A stretch of 64,000 nucleotides of DNA. It comes from Pseudomonas reactans (lineage in GTDB: Bacteria > Pseudomonadota > Gammaproteobacteria > Pseudomonadales > Pseudomonadaceae). Position 1 is the stretch's first letter; each line of letters opens with the position of its first letter. The stretch is from the NCBI RefSeq assembly GCF_013385825.1, contig NZ_JACAPG010000002.1, positions 404,807-468,806 on the forward strand, given 5' to 3'. The notes below the pieces were generated by a model. That model worked only from the letters and a program-made list of their open reading frames with translations. It had not been told where the DNA came from and did no database searches. This document shows, piece by piece, positions 1-7,320 of this stretch. The position numbers and the translations under genes are program-made.

Positions 1-547
1 TGCCGGCCTGTCCGACACTGCCCTGTACTTCATCGGCGGTATCATCAAGCACGGTAAGGCCCTGAACGGCTTCACCAACCCGTCGACCAACTCCTACAAG
101 CGTCTGGTCCCAGGTTTCGAAGCACCGGTAATGCTGGCCTACTCGGCGCGCAACCGTTCCGCTTCGATCCGTATTCCTTACGTGTCCAGCCCTCGCGCTC
201 GCCGTATCGAAGCCCGCTTCCCGGATCCAGCAGCCAACCCGTACCTGGCCTTCGCTGCCCTGGTAATGGCCGGCCTGGACGGTATCCAGAACAAGATCCA
301 CCCAGGCGACGCCGCCGACAAAAACTTGTACGACCTGCCGCCTGAAGAGGCCAAAGAGATCCCACAAGTGTGCGGCAGCCTGAAAGAAGCCCTGGAAGAG
401 CTGGACAAGGGCCGTGCGTTCCTGACCAAGGGCGGCGTGTTCAGCGACGACTTCATCGACGCTTACATCGGCCTGAAAAGCGAAGAAGAAATCAAGGTTC
501 GTACTTTCGTACACCCACTGGAATACGAGCTGTACTACAGCTGCTGA
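1..547 (+). CDS. glnA: Glutamine synthetase type I, C-terminal part (5' truncated by window)
   Basis: Glutamine synthetase makes glutamine from glutamate, ammonia and ATP in the cytoplasm and is the main target of the Ntr system encoded just downstream. Reading from base 2 the frame is open to the stop at 547, giving about 181 C-terminal residues. Visible family motifs are [10 protein letters not shown], the [11 protein letters not shown] segment and NLYDLPPEE. The last holds the tyrosine (codon about 329) that is adenylylated in enteric enzymes, so this is the regulated GSI-beta type. The product ends in the usual YELYYSC-type tail. A strong terminator follows. Identification is secure; only the start is missing. 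Confidence 0.97.
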   Translation, partial: AGLSDTALYFIGGIIKHGKALNGFTNPSTNSYKRLVPGFEAPVMLAYSARNRSASIRIPYVSSPRARRIEARFPDPAANPYLAFAALVMAGLDGIQNKIHPGDAADKNLYDLPPEEAKEIPQVCGSLKEALEELDKGRAFLTKGGVFSDDFIDAYIGLKSEEEIKVRTFVHPLEYELYYSC

Positions 548-578
548 TCCGGTAGCGCTATTTAACGTAGCGTGATGA

Positions 579-608
579 AAAAGACCTCCTTCGGGAGGTC
601 TTTTTTTT
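579..608 (+). terminator. Rho-independent terminator of glnA
   Basis: A perfect stem AAGACCTCC with loop TTCG and GGAGGTCTT is followed by eight T residues, 30 bases after the glnA stop codon. Confidence 0.93.
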
Positions 609-676
609 GCCTGACATAAAAGCCTGACAGCCTCACTATTGAGGCCTCGCCCAACCACTCGACCAGGACACCGACC

Positions 677-1213
677 TTGAAACTTCGAATCGCCTTTGCC
701 CTGCTATTGATCAGCGCCAACGCCTCTGCGGCGCCCGCCACGCTCGCCCCGCTGCTCAACAGCATCGCCGAACGCCTGGAGATCGCCGACCAGGTAGCGC
801 TAAGCAAATGGGACAGCCACAAGCCGGTAGAGGACAAAAAGCGCGAACAGGAAGTGATCGCCAGCGTCGTCGCCCAGGCACCGAGCTACGCATTGGCGCC
901 GGCCGCCGTCGAGCAGTTTTTCGCGGCGCAGATCGAGGCGAACAAACTGGTGCAGTACACCCATCTGTCCGACTGGCAGTTCCAAGGCAAGGCGCCCGAC
1001 GATCCGCGCCCGGACCTGGTGAAACAGATCCGCCCGCAGTTGGACGAACTGCAAAAGCGCCTGCTGCAGCAATTGGCTGACTTCACCCCGCAGCGCACCG
1101 ATCCACAATGCCCACAATGGCTGGCCGAAGCCGTGCATGAGCCGCTGAACGACCCATTGCGTCAACTGGCGATGATCCGTGCCACAGCCGAACTCTGCGT
1201 TCGACCTACCTGA
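677..1213 (+). CDS. Secreted chorismate mutase (AroQ gamma type)
   Basis: Chorismate mutase converts chorismate to prephenate. This form carries a signal peptide (residues 1 to about 19, hydrophobic core then ASA-AP), so it acts in the periplasm. The helical AroQ core is seen in the SIAERLEIADQVALSKWDS region, followed by a K-P-V-E-D segment and further helices; two cysteines near the C-terminus may pair. At 178 aa it has the length of gamma-class enzymes. The start is TTG at 677, chosen because the signal peptide begins there; no in-frame ATG precedes the hydrophobic core. The gene stands alone between glnA and a cupin gene. The role of periplasmic chorismate mutases is not settled. Confidence 0.85.
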   Translation: MKLRIAFALLLISANASAAPATLAPLLNSIAERLEIADQVALSKWDSHKPVEDKKREQEVIASVVAQAPSYALAPAAVEQFFAAQIEANKLVQYTHLSDWQFQGKAPDDPRPDLVKQIRPQLDELQKRLLQQLADFTPQRTDPQCPQWLAEAVHEPLNDPLRQLAMIRATAELCVRPT

Positions 1214-1290
1214 TTTGAGGATCCGTCCTGCATATTCACCTGGGCCGACCGCCATAGCCTGAGCGTTCACTCACTGAACAGGATGGAACC

Positions 1291-1716
1291 ATGGACACCC
1301 TCAAGTGCTTGATTGCAGCAGCGCTCGGTTTGTCGTTGCTGGGCTGCGGCACGCAGGCAAAGGATGCGGCACAGATCGAGAAAGAGGTTTTACTTGAACG
1401 CAGCGAGTCGTGGGATGGCACACCCTACAAAGCCTACCCCTCCGGCCCGCCGCAGCTCACACTGATTCGCCTGAAGATCCCAGCGCGAACGCAATTGCCT
1501 TGGCACACCCACCCCATGCCCAACGCCGCCTATATCGTTTCGGGTGAGCTGACCGTCGAGGCCCGCAGCAGTGGGGCTACGCGCACCTTGAGGCAAGGCC
1601 AAACCCTGGCCGAGATGGTGGACACCGAACATCGCGGTGTCACCGGAGACACCCCGGTTGAGCTTCTGGTGTTTTACGCCGGCACACAGGGCATGCCGCT
1701 GTCAGAGCAACACTGA
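1291..1716 (+). CDS. Cupin-domain lipoprotein
   Basis: A 141-residue protein with a lipobox-like N-terminus (LLGC, Cys about residue 19) and one cupin domain. The first cupin motif is visible as LPWHTHPMPNAAYIVSGEL, with the HxH metal ligands but Asn rather than Glu at the usual third ligand region. The second motif is around DTEHRGVTGDTPVELLVFY. Cupins are small beta-barrels that bind metals or small ligands; no substrate can be named. The ATG follows a GGATGGAACC stretch. It lies 77 bases after the chorismate mutase gene and may share its transcript. Confidence 0.75.
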   Translation: MDTLKCLIAAALGLSLLGCGTQAKDAAQIEKEVLLERSESWDGTPYKAYPSGPPQLTLIRLKIPARTQLPWHTHPMPNAAYIVSGELTVEARSSGATRTLRQGQTLAEMVDTEHRGVTGDTPVELLVFYAGTQGMPLSEQH

Positions 1717-1785
1717 CCCCACGGGCCGTTTTCATCCGCTTTGAAAACGGTCCGCTTACCACTTCCTGAACAACCTTCACAAATC

Positions 1786-1802
1786 CGCACTATATTGGTG
1801 CG
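1786..1802 (+). promoter_or_regulatory. Candidate NtrC-binding dyad upstream of ntrBC
   Basis: CGCACTATATTGGTGCG closely matches the NtrC consensus TGCACC-N5-GGTGCA: both GCAC and GTGC half-sites and the spacing are kept. It lies about 145 bases upstream of a sigma-54 promoter candidate, a normal enhancer distance, and would give autoregulation of ntrBC. Confidence 0.7.
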
Positions 1803-1928
1803 ATAGGCTGCACCCTTCCCACCTGCCCAGCCCATTTTGGTTCGAAACTTCCCGAGCAAGCTGGCAGAACGCCACAGTTTCGCGCCTAAAACCCCCATTT
1901 CAGGGCTTGCACGCTTCTTTTCGGAGCC

Positions 1929-1945
1929 TTGGTTTGGTTTTTGCA
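1929..1945 (+). promoter_or_regulatory. Candidate sigma-54 promoter of ntrBC
   Basis: A TTGG element (GG at 1931-1932) and a TTTTGCA element (GC at 1943-1944) have exactly ten bases between GG and GC, the spacing required by RpoN. The match at -24 is weaker than consensus because it lacks the CAC after TTGG. It lies about 60 bases before the ntrB start. Confidence 0.6.
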
Positions 1946-2001
1946 TTTTCCTTGTATCAGCGTGTGCCTCAAGCCCGCGCCTTGCTCCAAAAGAGGTCCT
2001 G

Positions 2002-3087
2002 ATGACCATCAGCGATGCACTGCACCGATTGCTACTCGACAACCTGACCACCGCGACCATCCTGCTCAATGACGACCTGCGTCTTGAGTACATGAACCCG
2101 GCGGCGGAGATGCTCCTGGCTATCAGCGGCCAGCGCAGCCATGGGCAGTTCATCAGCGAATTGTTCACCGAGTCGGCCGAAGCCTTGAGCTCATTGCGCC
2201 AGGCCGTGGAGCAAGCACACCCGTTTACCAAGCGCGAGGCGATGCTCACGGCCCTTACCGGCCAGACGCTGACCGTCGACTACGCCGTGACCCCGATCCT
2301 GAGCAACGGCGCCACCCTGCTGCTGCTGGAAGTGCACCCCCGTGACCGCTTGCTGCGTATCACCAAGGAAGAAGCGCAGTTGTCCAAGCAGGAGACCAGC
2401 AAGATGCTGGTGCGCGGCCTGGCCCATGAGATCAAGAACCCACTCGGCGGCATCCGTGGCGCTGCGCAACTGCTGGCCCGCGAGCTGCCGGACGAGAATC
2501 TCAAGGACTACACCAACGTCATCATCGAGGAGGCCGACCGCCTGCGTAACCTGGTGGACCGCATGCTCGGCTCCAACAAGCTGCCGTCGCTGGCGATGAC
2601 CAACGTGCACGAAGTGCTGGAGCGTGTCTGCCAACTGGTCGAGGCGGAAAGCCAAGGCTGCATCACCTTGGTGCGCGACTACGACCCAAGCATTCCCGAC
2701 GTATTGATCGACCGCGAACAGATGATCCAGGCGGTGCTCAATATCGTACGCAACGCCATGCAGGCCATCAGCAGCCAGAACGAGCTGCGCCTGGGCCGCA
2801 TCAGCCTGCGCACCCGCGCCCTGCGCCAGTTCACCATCGGCCACGTGCGCCATCGCCTGGTGACCAAGGTCGAGATCATCGACAACGGTCCGGGCATTCC
2901 TGCGGAACTCCAGGAAACCATTTTCTTTCCCATGGTCAGTGGCCGCCCGGACGGTACCGGGCTGGGCCTGGCCATTACCCAGAACATCATCAGCCAGCAT
3001 CAGGGCCTGATCGAATGTGAGAGCCATCCTGGCCACACCACCTTCTCGATCTTTCTGCCACTGGAACAAGGAGCCCCATCGACATGA
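2002..3087 (+). CDS. ntrB: Nitrogen regulation sensor histidine kinase/phosphatase NtrB
   Basis: NtrB (GlnL) phosphorylates or dephosphorylates NtrC according to nitrogen status signalled by PII. A PAS domain covers roughly residues 8-120. The phospho-acceptor His142 lies in GLAHEIKNP. The ATPase domain shows the N box (NIVRNAMQAI), DNGPGIP and GTGLGLAI. The start at 2002 gives 361 aa, the length I recall for Pseudomonas NtrB, and follows AAGAGGTCCTG; the frame is open further upstream, but that part does not resemble the family. The stop overlaps the ntrC start by four bases, so the two are translationally coupled. Confidence 0.95.
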   Translation: MTISDALHRLLLDNLTTATILLNDDLRLEYMNPAAEMLLAISGQRSHGQFISELFTESAEALSSLRQAVEQAHPFTKREAMLTALTGQTLTVDYAVTPILSNGATLLLLEVHPRDRLLRITKEEAQLSKQETSKMLVRGLAHEIKNPLGGIRGAAQLLARELPDENLKDYTNVIIEEADRLRNLVDRMLGSNKLPSLAMTNVHEVLERVCQLVEAESQGCITLVRDYDPSIPDVLIDREQMIQAVLNIVRNAMQAISSQNELRLGRISLRTRALRQFTIGHVRHRLVTKVEIIDNGPGIPAELQETIFFPMVSGRPDGTGLGLAITQNIISQHQGLIECESHPGHTTFSIFLPLEQGAPST

Positions 3088-4520
3088 GCCGTAGTGAAAC
3101 TGTCTGGATCGTCGATGACGACCGTTCTATCCGCTGGGTCCTCGAGAAAGCCTTGCAACAGGAAGGCATGACTACCCAGAGCTTCGACAGCGCCGACGGC
3201 GTGATGAGCCGCCTGGCGCGCCAGCAGCCCGACGTGATCATCTCCGACATCCGCATGCCCGGCGCCAGTGGCCTGGACCTGCTGGCGCGCATCCGCGAGC
3301 AGCACCCGCGCCTGCCGGTGATCATCATGACCGCGCACTCGGATCTGGACAGCGCTGTCGCGTCCTATCAGGGCGGCGCCTTTGAATACCTGCCCAAGCC
3401 GTTCGACGTGGACGAGGCGGTGGCGCTGGTCAAGCGCGCCAACCAGCACGCCCAGGAACAGCAGAACCAGGAAGCCCCGCCGGCCCTGACCCGTACCCCG
3501 GAAATCATCGGCGAAGCGCCGGCGATGCAGGAAGTGTTTCGCGCCATCGGGCGCTTGAGCCATTCCAACATCACCGTGCTGATCAACGGCGAATCGGGCA
3601 CCGGTAAAGAGCTGGTCGCCCATGCACTGCACCGCCACAGCCCACGGGCGGCCTCGCCGTTCATTGCGCTGAACATGGCGGCGATTCCCAAGGATTTGAT
3701 GGAGTCCGAGCTGTTCGGCCATGAAAAAGGCGCGTTCACTGGCGCAGCCAACCTGCGCCGCGGCCGCTTTGAGCAGGCGGACGGCGGCACGCTGTTCCTC
3801 GATGAAATCGGCGACATGCCAGCCGACACTCAGACACGCCTGCTGCGCGTTCTGGCCGACGGTGAGTTCTATCGGGTCGGCGGGCACACGCCGGTCAAGG
3901 TCGACGTGCGCATCATCGCGGCGACCCACCAGAATCTGGAAACTCTGGTCCACGCGGGCAAATTCCGTGAGGACTTGTTCCATCGCCTCAACGTGATCCG
4001 CATTCACATTCCACGAATGTCGGACCGTCGCGAAGACATTCCGACCCTGGCCCGCCATTTCCTCAGCCGCGCTGCCCAGGAGCTGGCGGTCGAGCCGAAA
4101 CTGCTGAAAAGCGAGACCGAGGAATACCTGAAGAACCTGCCGTGGCCGGGCAACGTGCGTCAACTGGAGAACACCTGCCGCTGGATCACGGTGATGGCGT
4201 CCGGGCGCGAAGTGCACATCAGCGACCTGCCGCCGGAGCTGTTGAGCCTGCCCCACGACTCCGCCCCTGTGACCAACTGGGAGCAGGCTTTGCGCCAATG
4301 GGCCGACCAGGCACTGGCACGCGGTCAGTCGAACCTGCTGGACAGCGCCGTGCCGGCGTTCGAGCGGATCATGATCGAAACCGCCCTCAAGCACACCGCC
4401 GGTCGCCGTCGCGATGCCGCCGTGTTGCTGGGCTGGGGCCGCAATACCCTGACTCGCAAGATCAAGGAGCTGGGGATGAAGGTCGACGGTGGGGATGATG
4501 ACGAGGGCGACGAGGGCTAA
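3084..4520 (+). CDS. ntrC: Nitrogen regulation response regulator NtrC (sigma-54 activator)
   Basis: NtrC-P activates RpoN-dependent promoters of nitrogen assimilation genes. The 478 residues show a receiver domain with phosphorylation site Asp55 in ISDIRMPG, an AAA+ domain with Walker A (GESGTGKE), the sigma-54 contact loop GAFTGA, a Walker B (GGTLFLDEIGD), and a Fis-type helix-turn-helix at the C-terminus (RRRDAAVLLGWGRNTLTRKI). It ends in an acidic tail. It forms an operon with ntrB through an ATGA overlap. Likely target sites are visible upstream of ntrB and of the sRNA locus immediately downstream. Confidence 0.97.
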   Translation: MSRSETVWIVDDDRSIRWVLEKALQQEGMTTQSFDSADGVMSRLARQQPDVIISDIRMPGASGLDLLARIREQHPRLPVIIMTAHSDLDSAVASYQGGAFEYLPKPFDVDEAVALVKRANQHAQEQQNQEAPPALTRTPEIIGEAPAMQEVFRAIGRLSHSNITVLINGESGTGKELVAHALHRHSPRAASPFIALNMAAIPKDLMESELFGHEKGAFTGAANLRRGRFEQADGGTLFLDEIGDMPADTQTRLLRVLADGEFYRVGGHTPVKVDVRIIAATHQNLETLVHAGKFREDLFHRLNVIRIHIPRMSDRREDIPTLARHFLSRAAQELAVEPKLLKSETEEYLKNLPWPGNVRQLENTCRWITVMASGREVHISDLPPELLSLPHDSAPVTNWEQALRQWADQALARGQSNLLDSAVPAFERIMIETALKHTAGRRRDAAVLLGWGRNTLTRKIKELGMKVDGGDDDEGDEG

Positions 4521-4523
4521 AGG

Positions 4524-4540
4524 TGCACCGCTTCAATGCA
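4524..4540 (+). promoter_or_regulatory. Candidate NtrC enhancer for nrsZ
   Basis: TGCACCGCTTCAATGCA matches TGCACC-N5-GGTGCA at ten of twelve fixed positions. It starts four bases after the ntrC stop, about 160 bases upstream of the sigma-54 promoter of the small RNA. Confidence 0.65.
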
Positions 4541-4616
4541 CCATGAACCGGCATTGGGCATGGATCCGATCTCAAAATTAGCAGTCCGGATCGACAAAAG
4601 CTGAACGCCAAAAACA

Positions 4617-4642
4617 CCAAAGCCCCGTATTCCGGGGCTTTG
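4617..4642 (+). terminator. Terminator-like stem-loop downstream of ntrC
   Basis: CAAAGCCCCG-TATT-CCGGGGCTTTG forms a strong hairpin, though no long T run follows. It separates ntrBC transcription from the downstream sRNA promoter. Confidence 0.65.
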
Positions 4643-4681
4643 CGCTTTCTGGAGAAATTTTTTGGCACACTTTGCCGACTC

Positions 4682-4697
4682 TGGCACGCGCCCTGCA
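4682..4697 (+). promoter_or_regulatory. Sigma-54 promoter of the nrsZ sRNA
   Basis: TGGCACGCGCCCTGCA has the complete TGGCACG -24 element (GG at 4683-4684) and CTGCA at -12 (GC at 4695-4696), ten bases apart. Transcription would start near 4708. Confidence 0.88.
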
Positions 4698-4707
4698 GTA
4701 ACCCCTG

Positions 4708-4918
4708 TACTACCCAGTTTCGGGGACCTTGGTACAGGCAGGCCGAGAATCCCCTCTTTACACCCGGGGTGCTTGATGCGAACCGCGTCGCGCTCCACAC
4801 CGCTTTGGGGAACCTCGGTACAGGCAGGCCGGGGATTCCCTCTTTAACACCGAAGCCTTGAAAGCTTCACCCCGTTTTGGGAGCCCTGGTACAGGCAGGC
4901 CGGGAACTCCCTCTTTTA
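4708..4918 (+). ncRNA. nrsZ: NrsZ-like nitrogen-regulated small RNA, three repeated modules
   Basis: Three related modules share GGTACAGGCAGGCCG followed by a GAATCCCTCTTTA-like tail. Their cores start at 4731, 4817 and 4888. Each is preceded by a CxGTTTTGGGGACC-like stretch. In the first, CTGTAC and GTACAG can pair. NrsZ of P. aeruginosa, as I recall, lies next to ntrC, is induced by NtrC and RpoN under nitrogen limitation, is processed into three similar modules and promotes rhamnolipid production through rhlA. Position, module number and promoter elements here agree. The 3' end is uncertain: the last module ends in CTCTTTTATT and runs up to the end of the convergent gene at 4916. The target here is unknown because rhlA is not in view. 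Confidence 0.82.
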
Positions 4919-5356
4919 TTGCTCTTGGAGATGGATCTCCAGCCGCCAGCGGCCGTCAGCCTCCTCTCCTTTCCATTCCCCGCGCAACGGCCGAGCCGCC
5001 ACCAGGTTTAACAACAGGCCGCCGTCGGTCTTACGCACGCGCCAGTTCACATCCTTGTCATTGACCTTGAGTTGCCCACTGGCAGCCTTGCCTTGCGCGT
5101 CGAACAGCAGCGCCACGGTGCCGTCGATATGCTCGCCGTGCAGCTTGGGTTCGCTGTTGAACCACACCACCACGCCGTCCGCCGCAGTCTCGACCTGTTG
5201 CAACTCGACCGGGTCCGGGGTGGTCAGTCGGCCGATCATCAGGCCCACCATCAAGCCAACAATTGCCAAAGAGCCCATGACCCGCGGCATAAGCTTCGGC
5301 CTTGGGTCCTCTTCGGGGGTAGAATGCAGCGCATCTTTGCCTTCGGAGCCGTGCAT
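4916..5356 (-). CDS. Conserved small membrane-anchored protein of unknown function
   Basis: A protein of up to 146 residues with one hydrophobic segment near residues 29-44 (the GSLAIVGLMVGLMIG region) and a soluble C-terminal part (WFNSEPKLHGEH, then beta-rich sequence ending in LEIHLQEQ). It looks like an inner-membrane-anchored protein with a periplasmic domain; no function is recognised. If the first ATG is used, its start codon overlaps that of trmL by two bases within CATG. Internal ATG codons (residues 23 and 27, just before the membrane segment) are alternatives. It is convergent with nrsZ. Confidence 0.7.
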   Translation of the reverse strand: MHGSEGKDALHSTPEEDPRPKLMPRVMGSLAIVGLMVGLMIGRLTTPDPVELQQVETAADGVVVWFNSEPKLHGEHIDGTVALLFDAQGKAASGQLKVNDKDVNWRVRKTDGGLLLNLVAARPLRGEWKGEEADGRWRLEIHLQEQ

Positions 5357-5810
5357 GTTTCACGTCATCCTTTTTCAACCAGAAATTCCGCCGAATACCG
5401 GCAACGTTATCAGGCTGTGCGCCAACAGTGGCTGCCACCTGCATTTGATCGAGCCTTTGGGCTTCGACATGGACGACAAGCGCCTGCGCCGTGCCGGGCT
5501 GGACTACCACGAGTACGCCACGCTCAAGCGCCACGCCGACCTGGCCAGTTGCCTGGAAAGCCTGGGCCACCCACGGTTGTTCGCGTTCACCACCAAGGGC
5601 TCGCAGCCGTTCCATGATGTCAGCTTTGCCGAAGGTGACGCCTTCCTGTTCGGCCCGGAAAGCCGGGGCCTGCCGGCGGAGGTGCTTGACGCGCTGCCCG
5701 ACGGTCATCGCCTGCGTTTGCCGATGCGCGAGGGCTGCCGCAGCCTGAACCTGTCCAATACCGTGGCCGTTGCCGTCTACGAAGGCTGGCGACAGCTCGG
5801 CTTCAAGTAA
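5355..5810 (+). CDS. trmL: tRNA (cytidine/uridine-2'-O-)-methyltransferase TrmL
   Basis: TrmL methylates the 2'-OH of the wobble nucleotide 34 in certain leucine tRNAs, using S-adenosylmethionine. The 151-residue protein is a minimal SPOUT enzyme. It begins MFHVILFQPEIPPNTGNVIR and has the C-terminal knot motifs FGPESRGLP and LRLPMREGCRSLNLSNTVAV, where the cofactor binds. The start at 5355 fits the family exactly, although the frame is open far upstream. Its promoter must lie inside the divergent gene. It faces secB across a REP pair and a terminator. Confidence 0.95.
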   Translation: MFHVILFQPEIPPNTGNVIRLCANSGCHLHLIEPLGFDMDDKRLRRAGLDYHEYATLKRHADLASCLESLGHPRLFAFTTKGSQPFHDVSFAEGDAFLFGPESRGLPAEVLDALPDGHRLRLPMREGCRSLNLSNTVAVAVYEGWRQLGFK

Positions 5811-5824
5811 CACCGCCTTTTCAC

Positions 5825-5924
5825 TGTAGGAGCGAGCTTGCTCGCGAAAAACTCCAGAACACCGCGCGCATCCAGAATGCCCGCGTCACCGTTGACGTTT
5901 TTCGCGAGCAAGCTCGCTCCTACA
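5825..5924. repeat. REP doublet (inverted pair)
   Basis: TGTAGGAGCGAGCTTGCTCG at 5825 and its inverted copy ending at 5924 flank about 50 bases. This is the REPIN layout common in fluorescens-group genomes. It lies between the convergent genes trmL and secB. Confidence 0.9.
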
Positions 5925-5938
5925 AAGATCGTGTCCAA

Positions 5939-5967
5939 TAAAAAAGCGCCGGTTAGGGCGCTTTTTT
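5939..5967. terminator. Bidirectional terminator between trmL and secB
   Basis: AAAAAGCGCC-GGTTA-GGGCGCTTTTTT is a symmetrical hairpin with A/T runs on both sides, so it can serve both convergent transcripts. Confidence 0.9.
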
Positions 5968-5978
5968 ACATCGACGGT

Positions 5979-6458
5979 TTACTGAACCGTCGACGAACCT
6001 TCCTGTTGCATGCGCTGCAGCTCTTGAGCGTACAGGGCATCAAAATTCACCGGAGCCAGCATCAGCGCTGGGAACGAGCCACGGGTGACCAGGCTGTCCA
6101 GGGTCTCGCGGGCATACGGGAACAGGATGTTCGGGCAGAACGCGCCCAGGGTGTGGCTCATGGACGCTTCGTCCAGGCCCTGGATCAGGAAGATACCGGC
6201 CTGTTGCACTTCAGCGATGAAGGCGACTTCTTCGCCATTCTTGACGGTCACGGACAGGGTCAGCACCACCTCGTGGAAGTCGCCTTCCAGGGCTTTTTGG
6301 CGGGTGTTCAGGTCCAACGCAACGCTTGGGGTCCATTCCTGGCGGAAGATGGCCGGGCTTTTCGGCGCTTCGAACGACAGGTCACGCACGTAGATGCGCT
6401 GCAGCGAGAACTGTGGCGCTTGGGCTTCTGCAGCTTCGGTGTTCTGTTGGTCAGTCAT
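5979..6458 (-). CDS. secB: Protein-export chaperone SecB
   Basis: SecB is a homotetrameric cytoplasmic chaperone that holds preproteins unfolded and delivers them to SecA. The 159 residues cover the whole family. They include [19 protein letters not shown], the [12 protein letters not shown] strand and [11 protein letters not shown], all highly conserved. It is the last gene of a leftward rhodanese-grxC-secB operon, the usual arrangement, linking SecB to a glutaredoxin. The ATG is preceded by AAGGATCTGCG. Confidence 0.97.
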   Translation of the reverse strand: MTDQQNTEAAEAQAPQFSLQRIYVRDLSFEAPKSPAIFRQEWTPSVALDLNTRQKALEGDFHEVVLTLSVTVKNGEEVAFIAEVQQAGIFLIQGLDEASMSHTLGAFCPNILFPYARETLDSLVTRGSFPALMLAPVNFDALYAQELQRMQQEGSSTVQ

Positions 6459-6499
6459 CGCAGATCCTTGTGATCTTGGGGTCTTTTAGGGTTTAGGAG

Positions 6500-6754
6500 T
6501 CAGACGAGCAGCAGCGCATCGAGTTTACCGGCGCGCTCAAGGGCGAACAGGTCGTCGCAACCACCGATGTGCTTGGCGCCGATCCAGATCTGTGGCACGG
6601 ACGTGCGCCCCGCCTTCTGGGCCATTTCGGCGCGCACCTGGGGTTTGCCGTCGACCTTGATCTCTTCGAAGGCAACGCCCTTTTTCTCCAGCAGGGCCTT
6701 GGCCCGCATGCAGTAAGGGCACCAATCGCTGGAATACACGACAACCTGAGTCAT
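6500..6754 (-). CDS. grxC: Glutaredoxin 3
   Basis: A small glutathione-dependent thiol-disulfide oxidoreductase of 84 residues. The dithiol active site CPYC is at residues 12-15, TSVPQIWI carries the cis-proline, and the GG turn (HIGGCDDL) binds glutathione. It is translated from the same leftward transcript as the rhodanese upstream (one base apart) and secB downstream. Length and motifs are typical. Confidence 0.96.
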   Translation of the reverse strand: MTQVVVYSSDWCPYCMRAKALLEKKGVAFEEIKVDGKPQVRAEMAQKAGRTSVPQIWIGAKHIGGCDDLFALERAGKLDALLLV

Positions 6755-6755
6755 A

Positions 6756-7172
6756 TCACTTCACCAGCGGCAGGTTATCGGCGCGCCAGCTGCTGATGCC
6801 ACCGGACAGCTTGGCAGCGGTGAAACCGGTCTTGAGCATTTCGCGGGCGTGGGTGCCGGCGTGCTGGCCTTGGGCGTCGACCAGGATGATGGTCTTGGCC
6901 TTGTGCTTTTCCAGCTCGGCCAGGCGCGCGATCAGCTTGTCTTGCGGAATGTTCAGGGCACCGACGATGTGGCCGGTGGCGAAATCCTTGGCCGGGCGGA
7001 TGTCCACGACAACGGCCTCGTCCTTGTTGACCAGCGCGGTCAGCTCCGCCGTGCTCAGGCTGCGGCCACCGCGGCTCAATTCGTGAGCGATCAGCAGCGC
7101 CAGCAGGATGACGAAGGCACCCACAAGCAGGTAGTGGGCAGTGGCAAATGCAATCAGGTGATCAACCATCAA
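6756..7172 (-). CDS. Membrane-anchored rhodanese-like protein lacking the catalytic cysteine
   Basis: A 138-residue protein with an N-terminal membrane segment (about residues 14-29) followed by one rhodanese domain. The CH2A-type stretch DIRPAKDFATGHIVGALNIP is intact. At the active-site loop the sequence is ILVDAQGQHAG, with Asp where sulfurtransferases have Cys; the whole protein contains no cysteine. It therefore cannot carry a persulfide and is probably a binding or regulatory domain. It is the first gene of the leftward operon with grxC and secB. Confidence 0.9.
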   Translation of the reverse strand: MMVDHLIAFATAHYLLVGAFVILLALLIAHELSRGGRSLSTAELTALVNKDEAVVVDIRPAKDFATGHIVGALNIPQDKLIARLAELEKHKAKTIILVDAQGQHAGTHAREMLKTGFTAAKLSGGISSWRADNLPLVK

Positions 7173-7320
7173 GGAGGTTCCAGGGCGTTAAAATGGCGGT
7201 AAGTATACACAGCCGTCAGGGGGGGCCAACCCCCGTAAAGCGGTGACGTGGTCGGAACTTCGCTTTAAACTGCCACTCCCTTTTCAATTGTCTTCCTTTA
7301 TTACCGCCGCGAGAGGATCT

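Noticed and set aside
4671..4684. TTGGCACACTTTGC as a sigma-54 promoter
   Set aside because: Only eight bases separate GG and GC; the overlapping downstream sequence at 4682 has the required ten and a better match.
4682..4918. Reading the three repeats after ntrC as a CRISPR array
   Set aside because: Only three imperfect units, unequal spacing, no cas genes, and a matching sRNA explanation with a sigma-54 promoter.
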